A DNA stretch of 64,000 nt. Source: Pseudomonadota bacterium. Lineage in GTDB: Bacteria; Pseudomonadota; Gammaproteobacteria; Steroidobacterales; Steroidobacteraceae. This document shows, piece after piece, positions 25,852 through 33,600 of the stretch. The position numbers were made by a program, and so were the translations under genes. The notes below the pieces were generated by a model. The model ran no database searches. It saw only the letters and a list, made by a program, of their open reading frames with translations, and was not told where the DNA came from. Position 1 is the stretch's first letter; each line of letters starts with the position of its first letter. The stretch covers positions 62,001 to 126,000 of the forward strand of contig JANXUT010000025.1 in assembly GCA_025356075.1 (NCBI GenBank), read 5' to 3'.

Positions 25852-26648
25852 CCGCACTCACCGCCTACCTGACGGGCATCGGTGTCGTCGGCCCCGGCCT
25901 CGCGGACTGGCCGGGGACCGAGGCGATCCTCGCGGGCCGCCGCTCCTACCTCTACGCCGAGCCCATGCTGCCACCGCCCGATACGCTGGCGCCGACCGAG
26001 CGCCGGCGCGCCGGCCGCGTCGTGCGGCTCGCACTCGCGGTCGGCCTTGAGGCGACTCGCCGCGCGGGCCGAGACCCGGCGGACCTCCCGGTCGTGTTCG
26101 CCTCCTCCGGTGGCGACGGCGATAACTGCGATGCGATTTGCCAGACGCTCGCCTCGCCCAACCGCGCGCTGTCGCCGACCCGCTTCCACAACTCCGTGCA
26201 CAACGCACCGGCCGGCTACTGGAGCATCGCCGCGGGCGCGCGCGTCGCGACGACGACGGTGTGCTGCTACGACGCGAGTTTTGCCGCCGGCCTCCTGGAG
26301 GCGCTGGTGCAGTCGGCGTCGACCGGGGTCGAGACGGCGCTCATTGCCTACGATCTCGACTACCCGCCGCCGCTTCGGGCCGCACGCGCGACAGCCACGC
26401 CATTCGGCGTCGCATTCCTCCTCCACCCTGCGCGTGCTGACGGCGCCATCGCCCGGCTGAGTGCGCGCGTGGCGCCGGGGCTACCCGACCGGCTCGCCCA
26501 CGCGGAGCTTTCCTCGCTCGCGGACACGAACCCGGCAGCGCGCTCGCTCCCGCTGCTCGAGGCCATTGCGCGCCGCCGCACGGACGCCGTGAAGCTCCCC
26601 TATCTCGAGCCTGCGATCCTTGAGGTCGAGGTGACACCGTGCGGCTAG
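25848..26648 (+). CDS. Ketosynthase-like chain-length factor, N-terminal-domain-only
   Basis: 266 residues, shorter than a full ketosynthase (about 400). It keeps the thiolase-fold N-half (VVFASSGGDGDN, SVHNAPAGYWSIAAGARVATT) but shows CCYDASFAAG in place of the active-site cysteine loop and lacks the HGTGT and KGATGH blocks. This matches ApeC-type chain-length factors, which form a heterodimer with the neighbouring ketosynthase and set product length. GTG start overlaps the ketosynthase stop. Confidence 0.83.
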   Translation: MTALTAYLTGIGVVGPGLADWPGTEAILAGRRSYLYAEPMLPPPDTLAPTERRRAGRVVRLALAVGLEATRRAGRDPADLPVVFASSGGDGDNCDAICQTLASPNRALSPTRFHNSVHNAPAGYWSIAAGARVATTTVCCYDASFAAGLLEALVQSASTGVETALIAYDLDYPPPLRAARATATPFGVAFLLHPARADGAIARLSARVAPGLPDRLAHAELSSLADTNPAARSLPLLEAIARRRTDAVKLPYLEPAILEVEVTPCG

Positions 26649-27100
26649 ATCGGGACTGGATCGAGGCTCACATCCCGCACAAGGGCACGATGTGCCTGCT
26701 CGAGGAAGTGCTCGACTGGAGCCCGGGGTCGATCCGCTGCCGCGCGATCTCGCACCGCAGCCCCACGAACCCGCTTCGATCGCACGGCCGGCTCGGCGCC
26801 GCCTGCGGAATCGAGTACGCCGCCCAGGCGATGGCGGTCCACGGCGCGCTGCTGCTCGGGTCGAACGAAGTGCGCGCCGGCAAGCTCGCGAGCGCGCGCG
26901 GCGTCACGCTCGGCGTCGCGCGCCTCGATGACTGCGCCGCCGACCTCATCGCGACCGCGCACCGCATCCACGGCGGGGAGGCGATGGTGCTCTATGACTT
27001 CACCGTCGGGGACGGCGCGCGCGTACTCCTCGCCGGTCGCGCCACGATCGCATTCGCGCGACACTCACCCCTCCAGGGCGCGGAGCAGCAAGACCAATGA
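26639..27100 (+). CDS. Hotdog-fold dehydratase (ApeP-like)
   Basis: 153 residues from GTG 26639, overlapping the chain-length-factor stop by 10 bases. The block AHIPHKGTMCLLEEVLDW is the conserved active-site region of this 3-hydroxyacyl-ACP dehydratase group, and GIEYAAQAMAVHGALL is the central helix of the hotdog fold. It partners the ketoreductase immediately downstream. Confidence 0.85.
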   Translation: MRLDRDWIEAHIPHKGTMCLLEEVLDWSPGSIRCRAISHRSPTNPLRSHGRLGAACGIEYAAQAMAVHGALLLGSNEVRAGKLASARGVTLGVARLDDCAADLIATAHRIHGGEAMVLYDFTVGDGARVLLAGRATIAFARHSPLQGAEQQDQ

Positions 27101-27828
27101 ACCCCTCCCAGAAACGCGCGCTCGTGACCGGCGGCAGTGGCGACATCGGGGCCGCCATCTGCCGGCGCCTCGCGGCCGCCGGCCACTACGTCTACGTGCA
27201 CGCAAACCAGAATCCGGCTGCTGCCGCAACGCTGGTCAGCGAACTCATCGCAAGCGGCGGCCAGGCCGAGGCGCTGGTGTTCGACGTGACCGACGACTCC
27301 GTGACTCGCCCGATCCTCGAGCGACTCGTCGCCGACTCGCCGATCCAGATCCTCGTCAACAATGCCGGCATCCACGACGACGCCGCGTTCCCAGGGATGA
27401 GCGCGGAGCAATGGCACCGCGTCATCGACGTGACGGTCACCGGCTTTTTCAACGTCACGCGGCCCCTGTCGCTGCCGATGCTGCACAGCCGCTGGGGACG
27501 GATCATCAACATGTCCTCGATCGCCTCGCTCATCGGCAATCGCGGCCAGGTCAACTACGCCGCCGCCAAGGGCGCGATCAATGCGGCGACGCGCTCACTT
27601 GCGAGCGAGCTCGCCGGTCGCGGCGTCACGGTCAATGCGGTGGCACCCGGGATCATCAGCGGCCGCCTGAGCGCAGGCGCCTTCGACGCCGACAGCATCC
27701 GCAAGCTCGTGCCCATGAAGCGCGCCGGGACAGCGGCGGAAGTCGCGAGCCTGGTCGCATTCCTCGCCTCCGACGAGGCGGCCTACATCACCGGACAGAC
27801 AATCTGCGTCAGCGGCGGGCTCGGCTGA
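27097..27828 (+). CDS. 3-oxoacyl-ACP reductase (FabG-type short-chain dehydrogenase)
   Basis: 243 residues. NADPH-dependent reduction of the 3-ketoacyl-ACP intermediate. Seen: cofactor motif VTGGSGDIGAAICRRLA, NNAG in ILVNNAGIHDD, catalytic serine in NMSSIASLIG and YxxxK in VNYAAAKGA; C-terminal YITGQTICVSGGLG. Overlaps the dehydratase stop (ATGA). Last gene of the polyene operon. Confidence 0.93.
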   Translation: MNPSQKRALVTGGSGDIGAAICRRLAAAGHYVYVHANQNPAAAATLVSELIASGGQAEALVFDVTDDSVTRPILERLVADSPIQILVNNAGIHDDAAFPGMSAEQWHRVIDVTVTGFFNVTRPLSLPMLHSRWGRIINMSSIASLIGNRGQVNYAAAKGAINAATRSLASELAGRGVTVNAVAPGIISGRLSAGAFDADSIRKLVPMKRAGTAAEVASLVAFLASDEAAYITGQTICVSGGLG

Positions 27829-27883
27829 TGGCCGCCGCTCGCCGTGCGCTAGAATCCGCCGAGCCACCACCTTGGAAACGCCC

Positions 27884-28258
27884 ATGAAGCTGCCCACCCA
27901 CGTGCTCGCCCTGACCCTCGCGATGCTGCCCGCGATGGCATTCGCCGCCGACGACCCGCCGGCGACCGGTGACAAGACCATCGCCGACCATGCCAAGGAC
28001 GCGGGCCAGGCGATCTCCCGCGATGCGAAAGCGGTTGGAAAGGCCGTCAAGGAGGACGCCGTCAAGGTGGGCCATGCGGTGAAGGAAGGCGCTGTCGAAG
28101 TGGGCCACGCGGCGAAGGAAGGCGCGGTGAAAGTTGCGCACGGGGCCAAACACGGCGCGCAGAAGGTCAAGGCGGCCGTGACGAAGGACAAGGCTCCGGT
28201 ACCCGCGCCCGCCGCTGCGCCGCCGGCCCGCGCACCCGCACCGGCCGATCCGCACTGA
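27884..28258 (+). CDS. Secreted lysine/alanine-rich protein with 11-residue repeats
   Basis: 124 residues from ATG 27884 (a TTG at 27872 is in frame; GGAAA lies before the ATG). Signal peptide MKLPTHVLALTLAMLPAMAF ending at AADD. The middle is four to five tandem 11-residue units of the type KEGAVEVGHAA (about residues 45-95), amphipathic with alternating K and E/H, followed by a P/A-rich tail. The 11-residue period recalls LEA-3-like and apolipoprotein-like helices that lie on membranes. A TAGAAT at 27850-27855 may be its own -10. Function unknown. Confidence 0.75.
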   Translation: MKLPTHVLALTLAMLPAMAFAADDPPATGDKTIADHAKDAGQAISRDAKAVGKAVKEDAVKVGHAVKEGAVEVGHAAKEGAVKVAHGAKHGAQKVKAAVTKDKAPVPAPAAAPPARAPAPADPH

Positions 28259-28567
28259 CGAGCCGCGATGCTGACGGCGATCGCCACGCAGGAAATCGCG
28301 GCTTTCTGCCTCGACCGCGTTCTCGGGGGTAGTCGATGAAATCCTCATCCGGGCCGCGGCTGGTCCTTGCGTCGCAGGCCTTGCGAGCGCCGAGGTCACG
28401 GCGATCCGATTGCCAACGTGCGCGCGCTCGGGCACGTTGAGTCCGTCATGAAGCAGGGCGTCGTCTACAAGCCGGACTGAGCCCGATGGCCGGCGGGGCT
28501 CGCCGCGCCGATCGGCGCGCACCCGCCCGCCGCCGGCGGTTTGCCGAAGATCACCGCAGGAGTGGCC
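28259..28567. other. Decayed intergenic stretch before the M20 peptidase relic
   Basis: About 310 bases with stops in all frames, except for the amidohydrolase C-terminal remnant at 28403-28480. Nothing else recognisable; likely remains of a deleted gene. Confidence 0.5.
28403..28480 (+). pseudogene. Amidohydrolase C-terminal remnant
   Basis: A 25-codon open segment reading DPIANVRALGHVESVMKQG followed by VVYKPD and a stop. This is the typical end of imidazolonepropionase/prolidase-like amidohydrolases (metal-dependent hydrolases), where GDPIxDVRALxxVxxVMKxG recurs. The frame upstream carries no matching sequence, so only the tail survives. Suggests a deletion immediately before the likewise damaged M20 peptidase gene. 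Confidence 0.6.
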
Positions 28568-30097
28568 ATGGGACGCAGACACGTTGCCTCGCTGGGGCTC
28601 ACCCTTCTCCTCGTTGCGCAGGCGCCCTCGGCCGCGGACTTGCGCACCGAGGTCGACCGCTACCGGCTCGCGCACGAAGCGGACATCGTCGGTACGCTCG
28701 ATCAACTCGTGCGCCTCCCGAGCGTCGAGGCGGATCCCGCGGGCCTCGCCGTCGCCGCGACCACGATCGGCGGCTGGCTCACGAGCCGCGGCTTCAGCGT
28801 CACGCAGTTAAGCGCCGGCGCCGGCACCGCACCTGTCGTGTTCGGCGCCCTCGACACGCGGGGCGCGCGCCACACCGTCGTCTTCTATGCGCATTACGAC
28901 GGCCAGCCCGTCACTCGCGCGCAGTAGGCTTCAGATCCCTTCGTTCCCGTGATGCGCAGCGGGCTCTTCGGCACCGGCGAGCACGAGATCGACTGGCAGC
29001 ACGCGGCGCGGCCATTCGACCCGGAGTGGCGCCTCTACGGGCGCTCCACCAGCGACGACAAGGCGTCGATCGTCGCGTTCTTGAGCGCGTTCGATGCCCT
29101 CAAGGCGGCGGGACGCCGCCCATCGGTCAACATCCGGGTCGTATGGGAGGGCGAGGAGGAAGCGGGCTCGCCGCACCTGGCCGCGATCCTGAAGGCGCAT
29201 CGCGAGCTCTTTCCGCCGGGCCTGTGGCTCATCGGGGATGGTCCCGTACACCAGTCAAGGAAGCCGTGGATCGACTTCGGCGCGCGCGGCACCACCTCGG
29301 TCGAGGCGACGATCTACGGCCCGGTCCGGGCGCTCCACGACGGGCACTACGGCAACTGGGTGCCAAACCCGGCCGCGATGGCGGCGACCCTGATCGCGGA
29401 ACTGCGCGATGACGAAGGGCGGATCCTGATCCCGGGATTCGACGCGCAGGTGCGCCCGCTCACGGAACCGGAGCGCGCCGCGCTCGCGGCGTTGCCGCCG
29501 GTCGAGGACGGGCTCAGGAGGGAATTCGCGATCGGTCGGTCGGAGGGCGAGGAGGGGCTGGCGGCGAGCCTGATGCGCCCCGCGCTCAACGTGCGTGGGC
29601 TTCGCGCCGGCCAGGTCGGCGCGGCGGCGGCCAACGCAATCCCGACGGAGGCGGCCATCTCGATCGACTTCCGGCTCGTTCCGGATCAGACGCCGGAAGT
29701 CGTCCGTGCGCGGCTCGAGGAGTACCTCGCGAGCCTCGGCTGGACCGTCGTCACGGCAGAACCCGATCGCGCGCTGCGACTCGCTCACCCGCGCATCATC
29801 CGCCTCGTCTGGGAGACCGGCTACCCGGCGCTGCGCTCGGACATGTCGACGCCCGCGGCGCGCGCGGTGATCGCAACCGCGAGCAGCGCAGCACGCCAAC
29901 CCGTCGCGGTGCTGCCGATGATGGGTGGCAGCGTGCCGATCTACCTCTTCAAGGACATCGTCGGGGCGAACGTGATAGGCCTGCCCATCGCCAATCACGA
30001 CAACAACCAGCACGCCGCGAACGAGAACGTGCGGCTGCAGAATCTGTGGGACGGGATCGCGGTCTACGCCGCCATGATGGCTGAGCTGCACTGGTAG
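28568..30097 (+). pseudogene. M20 family metallopeptidase, interrupted by one in-frame amber codon
   Basis: 509 codons if read through. Signal peptide (ASLGLTLLLVAQAPSAAD), then VVFYAHYDGQP (zinc histidine), STSDDKAS (bridging aspartate), WEGEEEAGS (catalytic and metal glutamates), LRSDMS and ANHDNNQHAANENVRL (final histidine). A TAG at 28925-28927 sits directly after GQPVTRAQ and is followed in the same frame by ASDPFVPVMRSG. The family usually has tryptophan here, so TGG to TAG is a single G-to-A change. The rest of the frame is intact with normal codon use, so the lesion is recent, or a sequencing error. A truncated product could start at GTG 28949 but lacks the first zinc ligand. Confidence 0.85.
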
Positions 30098-30178
30098 CTC
30101 CGGGCGCGCGCGCAAGCCGCCGCCCGCCTCGCCTCCGTCGATGCCGTGCGCGGACTGACCGGCGCCGCTGGCCGCCGA

Positions 30179-30691
30179 TCAGCGTGCCACGGGATCAAAA
30201 CGCGATCGCGGCCTACACGCGCTCCGATCGCCGCGGCGCGTCAGGTAGTGTCGTACCGCGACACCCCAACCACCTCCGACGAGCCCAAAGAGGAGGTCGG
30301 AGAGCGTGTCGGCGACGCCTAGGTTGAGGTGCGTCCACAGGAAGTAATCCGACAGGAACTCAAGAAACTCCCAGCCAATCGCGGCGCACGCGAGCAGCCC
30401 GAACGCGAGGCCGAGCCGTACCGCCGCGTGCACGCGCCCGGTCCAGGGCCGCAGCCGCAGGAGGAATGCGTCGACCGAGTACACGCCCGCGATCCCGCCG
30501 GCGAAATGCGTCGGCACATCGAGCCACGGATACCTCAGGTAGGCGTCGAAGCCCTTGGCTGCGACGGCCCAGAACGCGAGCACCAGCGTCGGCAGCGAGA
30601 GCGCGCGCCACGGGATGATCCGTCGCAGGTGGCGGTAGGCGGCGCGGCGCTCGCGACTGCGCTCGGGCACGGCAAGCAATTGGGCGTTCAT
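30179..30691 (-). CDS. YjdF/DUF2238-like integral membrane protein
   Basis: 170 residues with about four membrane spans. The pattern DVPTHFAGGIAGVYSVDAF, then WEFLEFLSDYFL and LGVADTLSDLLFGLVGGG, with conserved H, E and D, is that of VanZ/YjdF-like membrane proteins of unknown function. ATG overlaps the stop of the 59-residue gene (ATGA), so it is the third gene of a coupled block beginning at 32362. Confidence 0.75.
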   Translation of the reverse strand: MNAQLLAVPERSRERRAAYRHLRRIIPWRALSLPTLVLAFWAVAAKGFDAYLRYPWLDVPTHFAGGIAGVYSVDAFLLRLRPWTGRVHAAVRLGLAFGLLACAAIGWEFLEFLSDYFLWTHLNLGVADTLSDLLFGLVGGGWGVAVRHYLTRRGDRSACRPRSRFDPVAR

Positions 30692-30867
30692 CCGCGGCCG
30701 GGCTCCGCAGGCCGCTCGACGGGAGCCTGCGGCGTGTCGCGCCGCTCGATCGCGCAGGCGAGGCGCGCGAGCCAGCAGCGGATGCGGATCTGCAGGACCG
30801 CGTCAGTCGGACGGCCACCGCCGAGACCAATTCGAAGCGTGGCGAACGCGTCCCTACGGTACGTCAT
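30688..30867 (-). CDS. Small basic protein (59 residues) between two membrane-protein genes
   Basis: Starts at ATG 30867 inside the last codons of the DUF4173-like gene (14-base overlap) and ends in an ATGA overlap with the YjdF-like gene. Reads MTYRRDAFATLRIGLGGGRP then a central hydrophobic/cysteine patch (RIRCWLARLACAIER). No family recognised. The double coupling supports real translation; otherwise it would leave a 160-base gap in a compact operon. Confidence 0.5.
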   Translation of the reverse strand: MTYRRDAFATLRIGLGGGRPTDAVLQIRIRCWLARLACAIERRDTPQAPVERPAEPGRG

Positions 30868-32362
30868 GTGAGAGCTCCTTGAGGGCGGCCCGCGCGGAGG
30901 CGCGCCGCAAATTCCATTCGAACCAGGAGGACCCCGGACCCGCCGTGGCACTACGGCAGCGGGTGTCGGGATCGCCGCACACCCTCTTCACGACCAGCAC
31001 GCGGGTCTCGGCATCGAGTTGTGGCAGCGCGGCGACGAGTGCAGGCAGGCCGTCGCTGCCCGTTCGGGCGAGGTACTCGCGGTCGAGCTGCCCCGAGCGC
31101 GCGAATCGTTCGACGTTCGCCTCGACGATCCACGCGCTGTGGTTCCAGTAGCCGAGCACAACGAGCGCCACGAGCGCGGCGACCGAGACCCGCCAGCAGA
31201 ACCGTGCGACGTCGATGCGGTGGCTGAGCTCGGCGGCGAGAAGCACGATCGTCACGGCGAGAAAGCCGATGTATAGGCGCACCGCGATGCGCAACTCCGT
31301 GTAGCCGTAAGCAGCCTCGTAGGCGGTCAGCCTGTGGTAAGCGGATGCGAGGAGGACGAGGCACTCGATGACGACGACGGCGCCGAGCACCTCGACCCAT
31401 CGCTCGCGTGCGCCACGCAGTGCCTGGCGATCGAGGGCCGCGAGAATGCCGGCGACGAACGCGACGACGATCGACATCTCGGTGAAGCCACGATGCACCG
31501 CCTCGGCGAGCGTCACACCGCTGCCGGGTCGCGCGCCCGGGTTGCCGAAGAGGTAGGAAACCTGCAGCAGCAGGAATACGGCGAACAGCGCCGCGATCGA
31601 GCCGAGGACGATGATTCGCTCGACGTCCGTGTGACGGGAGGTGGGCACGCCCGGTTTCCGCCACGCGATCGGCTGGCGGGCGTCGCGGCGCGCCAGGTTC
31701 AAGGCTCCAAGGCAACCGAACGCGACGGCGATTCCGAAGACCACGCGTCCAAGCCCGGACACGTTGGTGAGCAGGTCGACCGCGCCAGCGCGGAAGGCAG
31801 CGAACGCCGGATCCGCCTCGCCGAGGAGCACGATGAGGACCGCGGCGATCAGCACGGAGAGTACGACGCCGCGTAGCGGCGGCAGGCTCCTCTCCGTGCC
31901 AAGCGCGCTGACGCCCTCTCCGACGACGCGTGCGCCCTCGCGCGCTATCAGTGCGGGCGCGACGAACGGCGCGCCGGCAAGTCGTCCGGCGCCGAGCGAG
32001 CGCGGCGGCAGCCCCGCGGAAAGGCAGGTCGCGACGGCACCGCACCAGAGCAGCCCGACGAAGACGAGGACCTGGATGCCGGGCTCGGCCGTGACCGCAG
32101 CGGCCCCCGACACGAGGCACGCGAGCCCGACCGCCGCGTAGCGTCGCGAGCCGAGCAGGCGCGCGGTGGGTCGCTCGATGAGGAGGAGCGCAAGCGCAAC
32201 GCCCACCGCGAGGATCGGCCAGCTGATCCCCGGCGTGCCGTCGCACAGCAGGATGGCCGCGGCAACACCGAGCACGGCGCTTAAGATCCAGAGCAGGCCC
32301 GTACGCGGCGGCAGGGCATCCGCCTCGGGTGTATGGCCTGCGAGTGACGAAGTACTTTGCAT
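30854..32362 (-). CDS. DUF4173/DUF4153-like polytopic membrane protein
   Basis: 502 residues with about eleven to twelve membrane spans and a C-terminal soluble tail. Core markers: LIVLLGEADPAFAAF, RHTDVERIIVLGSIAALFAVFLL, VSYLFG, GVTLAEAVHRGFTEM and LTAYEAAYGYTELR, a set characteristic of DUF4173. No enzymatic motif. Its ATG lies inside a 17-bp palindrome that also occurs before the regulator operon, so it is probably controlled by the winged-helix protein encoded at 32410. Confidence 0.82.
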   Translation of the reverse strand: MQSTSSLAGHTPEADALPPRTGLLWILSAVLGVAAAILLCDGTPGISWPILAVGVALALLLIERPTARLLGSRRYAAVGLACLVSGAAAVTAEPGIQVLVFVGLLWCGAVATCLSAGLPPRSLGAGRLAGAPFVAPALIAREGARVVGEGVSALGTERSLPPLRGVVLSVLIAAVLIVLLGEADPAFAAFRAGAVDLLTNVSGLGRVVFGIAVAFGCLGALNLARRDARQPIAWRKPGVPTSRHTDVERIIVLGSIAALFAVFLLLQVSYLFGNPGARPGSGVTLAEAVHRGFTEMSIVVAFVAGILAALDRQALRGARERWVEVLGAVVVIECLVLLASAYHRLTAYEAAYGYTELRIAVRLYIGFLAVTIVLLAAELSHRIDVARFCWRVSVAALVALVVLGYWNHSAWIVEANVERFARSGQLDREYLARTGSDGLPALVAALPQLDAETRVLVVKRVCGDPDTRCRSATAGPGSSWFEWNLRRASARAALKELSHDVP

Positions 32363-32370
32363 GTCAAAGT
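32354..32370. promoter_or_regulatory. 17-bp palindromic operator, copy 1 (overlaps DUF4173-like start)
   Basis: ACTTTGCATGTCAAAGT: 6-bp arms with a 5-bp centre. It is the exact reverse complement of the copy at 33474-33490. The start codon of the DUF4173-like gene (32360-32362) is inside the centre. Confidence 0.6.
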
Positions 32371-32409
32371 CTCAGGTCGCTAAGAATTTTGGGGCCGACG
32401 TGCGGGCTG

Positions 32410-32823
32410 CTAGCGGTCGAGCGTGTGGCGGGTCGCCGCGATCACGGACTGCATGTGGTCGAGGTAGCGCTCGAGCGCGCGCAACCCCGCCTCCGCCAGC
32501 CGGTATTCGGTGCGCGGTCGGCGCGCGGCGAAACTCTTAGTGCAGCGGATGTAGCGCGCTTCCTCGAGCTTGCGGGCGTGGACGCTCAAGTTGCCGTCGG
32601 TAACCTTGAGGAGCGCACGCAACTCGACGAAGGTGAGCGCTTCCGTCCCGGCGAGCGCGCTCACGATGCCAAGGCGGATCCGGTGGTGGAGCAATTCATC
32701 GAGCTCGCGGGCGTCGCCCGGGCGCGATTTGGTCGGCACCGCGACGTTCTTGAGGGACGTGCGCCGGGCCGGCTCCGCCGGCCGCGTCGAGCTTCGCAGC
32801 GGGCGGCCGGAGGCGCTAGCCAC
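32410..32823 (-). CDS. Winged-helix (HTH_34/MarR-ArsR-like) transcriptional regulator
   Basis: 137 residues from GTG 32823, overlapping the previous stop by 8 bases. The core LDELLHHRIRLGIVSALAG, LTFVELRALLKVTDGNLSVHARKLEEARYI and KSFAARRPRTEYRLAEAG is the typical small winged-helix fold: recognition helix at about 70-85, wing at about 95-105. Frequently such proteins pair with a membrane protein gene. Two identical palindromes flanking this locus (32354-32370, 33474-33490) are its likely sites, implying autoregulation. Confidence 0.85.
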   Translation of the reverse strand: MASASGRPLRSSTRPAEPARRTSLKNVAVPTKSRPGDARELDELLHHRIRLGIVSALAGTEALTFVELRALLKVTDGNLSVHARKLEEARYIRCTKSFAARRPRTEYRLAEAGLRALERYLDHMQSVIAATRHTLDR

Positions 32824-33415
32824 CGTAACGCCTCGCGATGAGCGCCCCGAATCCGACGTGCAGCCCGCCGAAGCCGACGGCGAGGAGTGCATCGCCCCAG
32901 GCGGCCGGCGTGAGCGCGGCAACGAGTCCAAGCGCCATGAAGCACGCGCCCATCACGGGCACGACCCGCACGGAATGTGATCCCCCTGCGGCGAGGCCCG
33001 CGCCGTAGCAGAGGAGCCAGAGCGGCGGCAGGTAGCCGAAGAGCCCATCGCGTGCGAGCAGCGCCGACATCGCGGCACCGGCGAGGATCGCCGGTGCGAA
33101 GCTGCGCGCGAACTTCCGGAAGGGCCCCGAGAGGAGCGGCTGCCCCGCCGCGCGCGCCTTGTGCGCGGTGGCGGCGAAACCGACGCCGATCGAGAGCGCC
33201 GCATCAAGCAGCCACAGGCCGAGCCGTGCGGGTGCGCTCGGCGTCGCGCGCGTCGCGATTCCTGTCGCCATCGCGCCGAGACCGACGAGTACGAAGCCGA
33301 GTCCCGAGAGCGCGGTGAACGATGACGCGCGATCCATCGTCTCGCGGATGAAGCGCAGGTCAGCGGCGGCGCGATCCTGAAGTGCAACGGGGGCGATGCG
33401 ACGGGCACTCGGCAC
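32816..33415 (-). CDS. Membrane protein co-transcribed with the winged-helix regulator
   Basis: 199 residues from GTG 33415, chosen for the AAGGA Shine-Dalgarno 9 bases upstream. An N-terminal soluble helix (RAAADLRFIRETMDRASSF) precedes five hydrophobic spans with many glycine/alanine residues. Not a named family I can assign; this layout (helix RFIRxTMExA then spans) is common in proteins paired with HTH_34 regulators. Stop overlaps the regulator start. Confidence 0.72.
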   Translation of the reverse strand: MPSARRIAPVALQDRAAADLRFIRETMDRASSFTALSGLGFVLVGLGAMATGIATRATPSAPARLGLWLLDAALSIGVGFAATAHKARAAGQPLLSGPFRKFARSFAPAILAGAAMSALLARDGLFGYLPPLWLLCYGAGLAAGGSHSVRVVPVMGACFMALGLVAALTPAAWGDALLAVGFGGLHVGFGALIARRYGG

Positions 33416-33441
33416 GGTGGGGGTTCCTTGCGGACGACCGG

Positions 33442-33471
33442 ATCGTAGGCGTCGGCTGCGATACTCGTCAA
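33442..33471 (-). promoter_or_regulatory. Candidate promoter of the membrane-protein/regulator operon
   Basis: Minus strand TTGACG (33471-33466), 18-base spacer, TACGAT (33447-33442); start codon 27 bases further. The operator copy at 33474-33490 abuts its upstream edge. Confidence 0.5.
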
Positions 33472-33473
33472 GT

Positions 33474-33490
33474 ACTTTGACATGCAAAGT
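33474..33490. promoter_or_regulatory. 17-bp palindromic operator, copy 2
   Basis: ACTTTGACATGCAAAGT, identical (inverted) to the site at 32354-32370. Located just upstream of a -35 box, which suits a regulator that binds next to RNA polymerase. Confidence 0.6.
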
Positions 33491-33600
33491 TAAATACGAC
33501 GGACGCCCCGGCGACGCCTCCTTCCTTCGCCTCGTGCTGAGCGGTTGATTTGCTGGGAGAATGGCCGCCGGCACTCCAGATTGCGGCAGGATTCACGAAG

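Noticed and set aside
28925-28927. Amber codon as pyrrolysine
   Set aside because: No sign of pylT/pylS in the window, and the family has tryptophan here, one base away from TAG.
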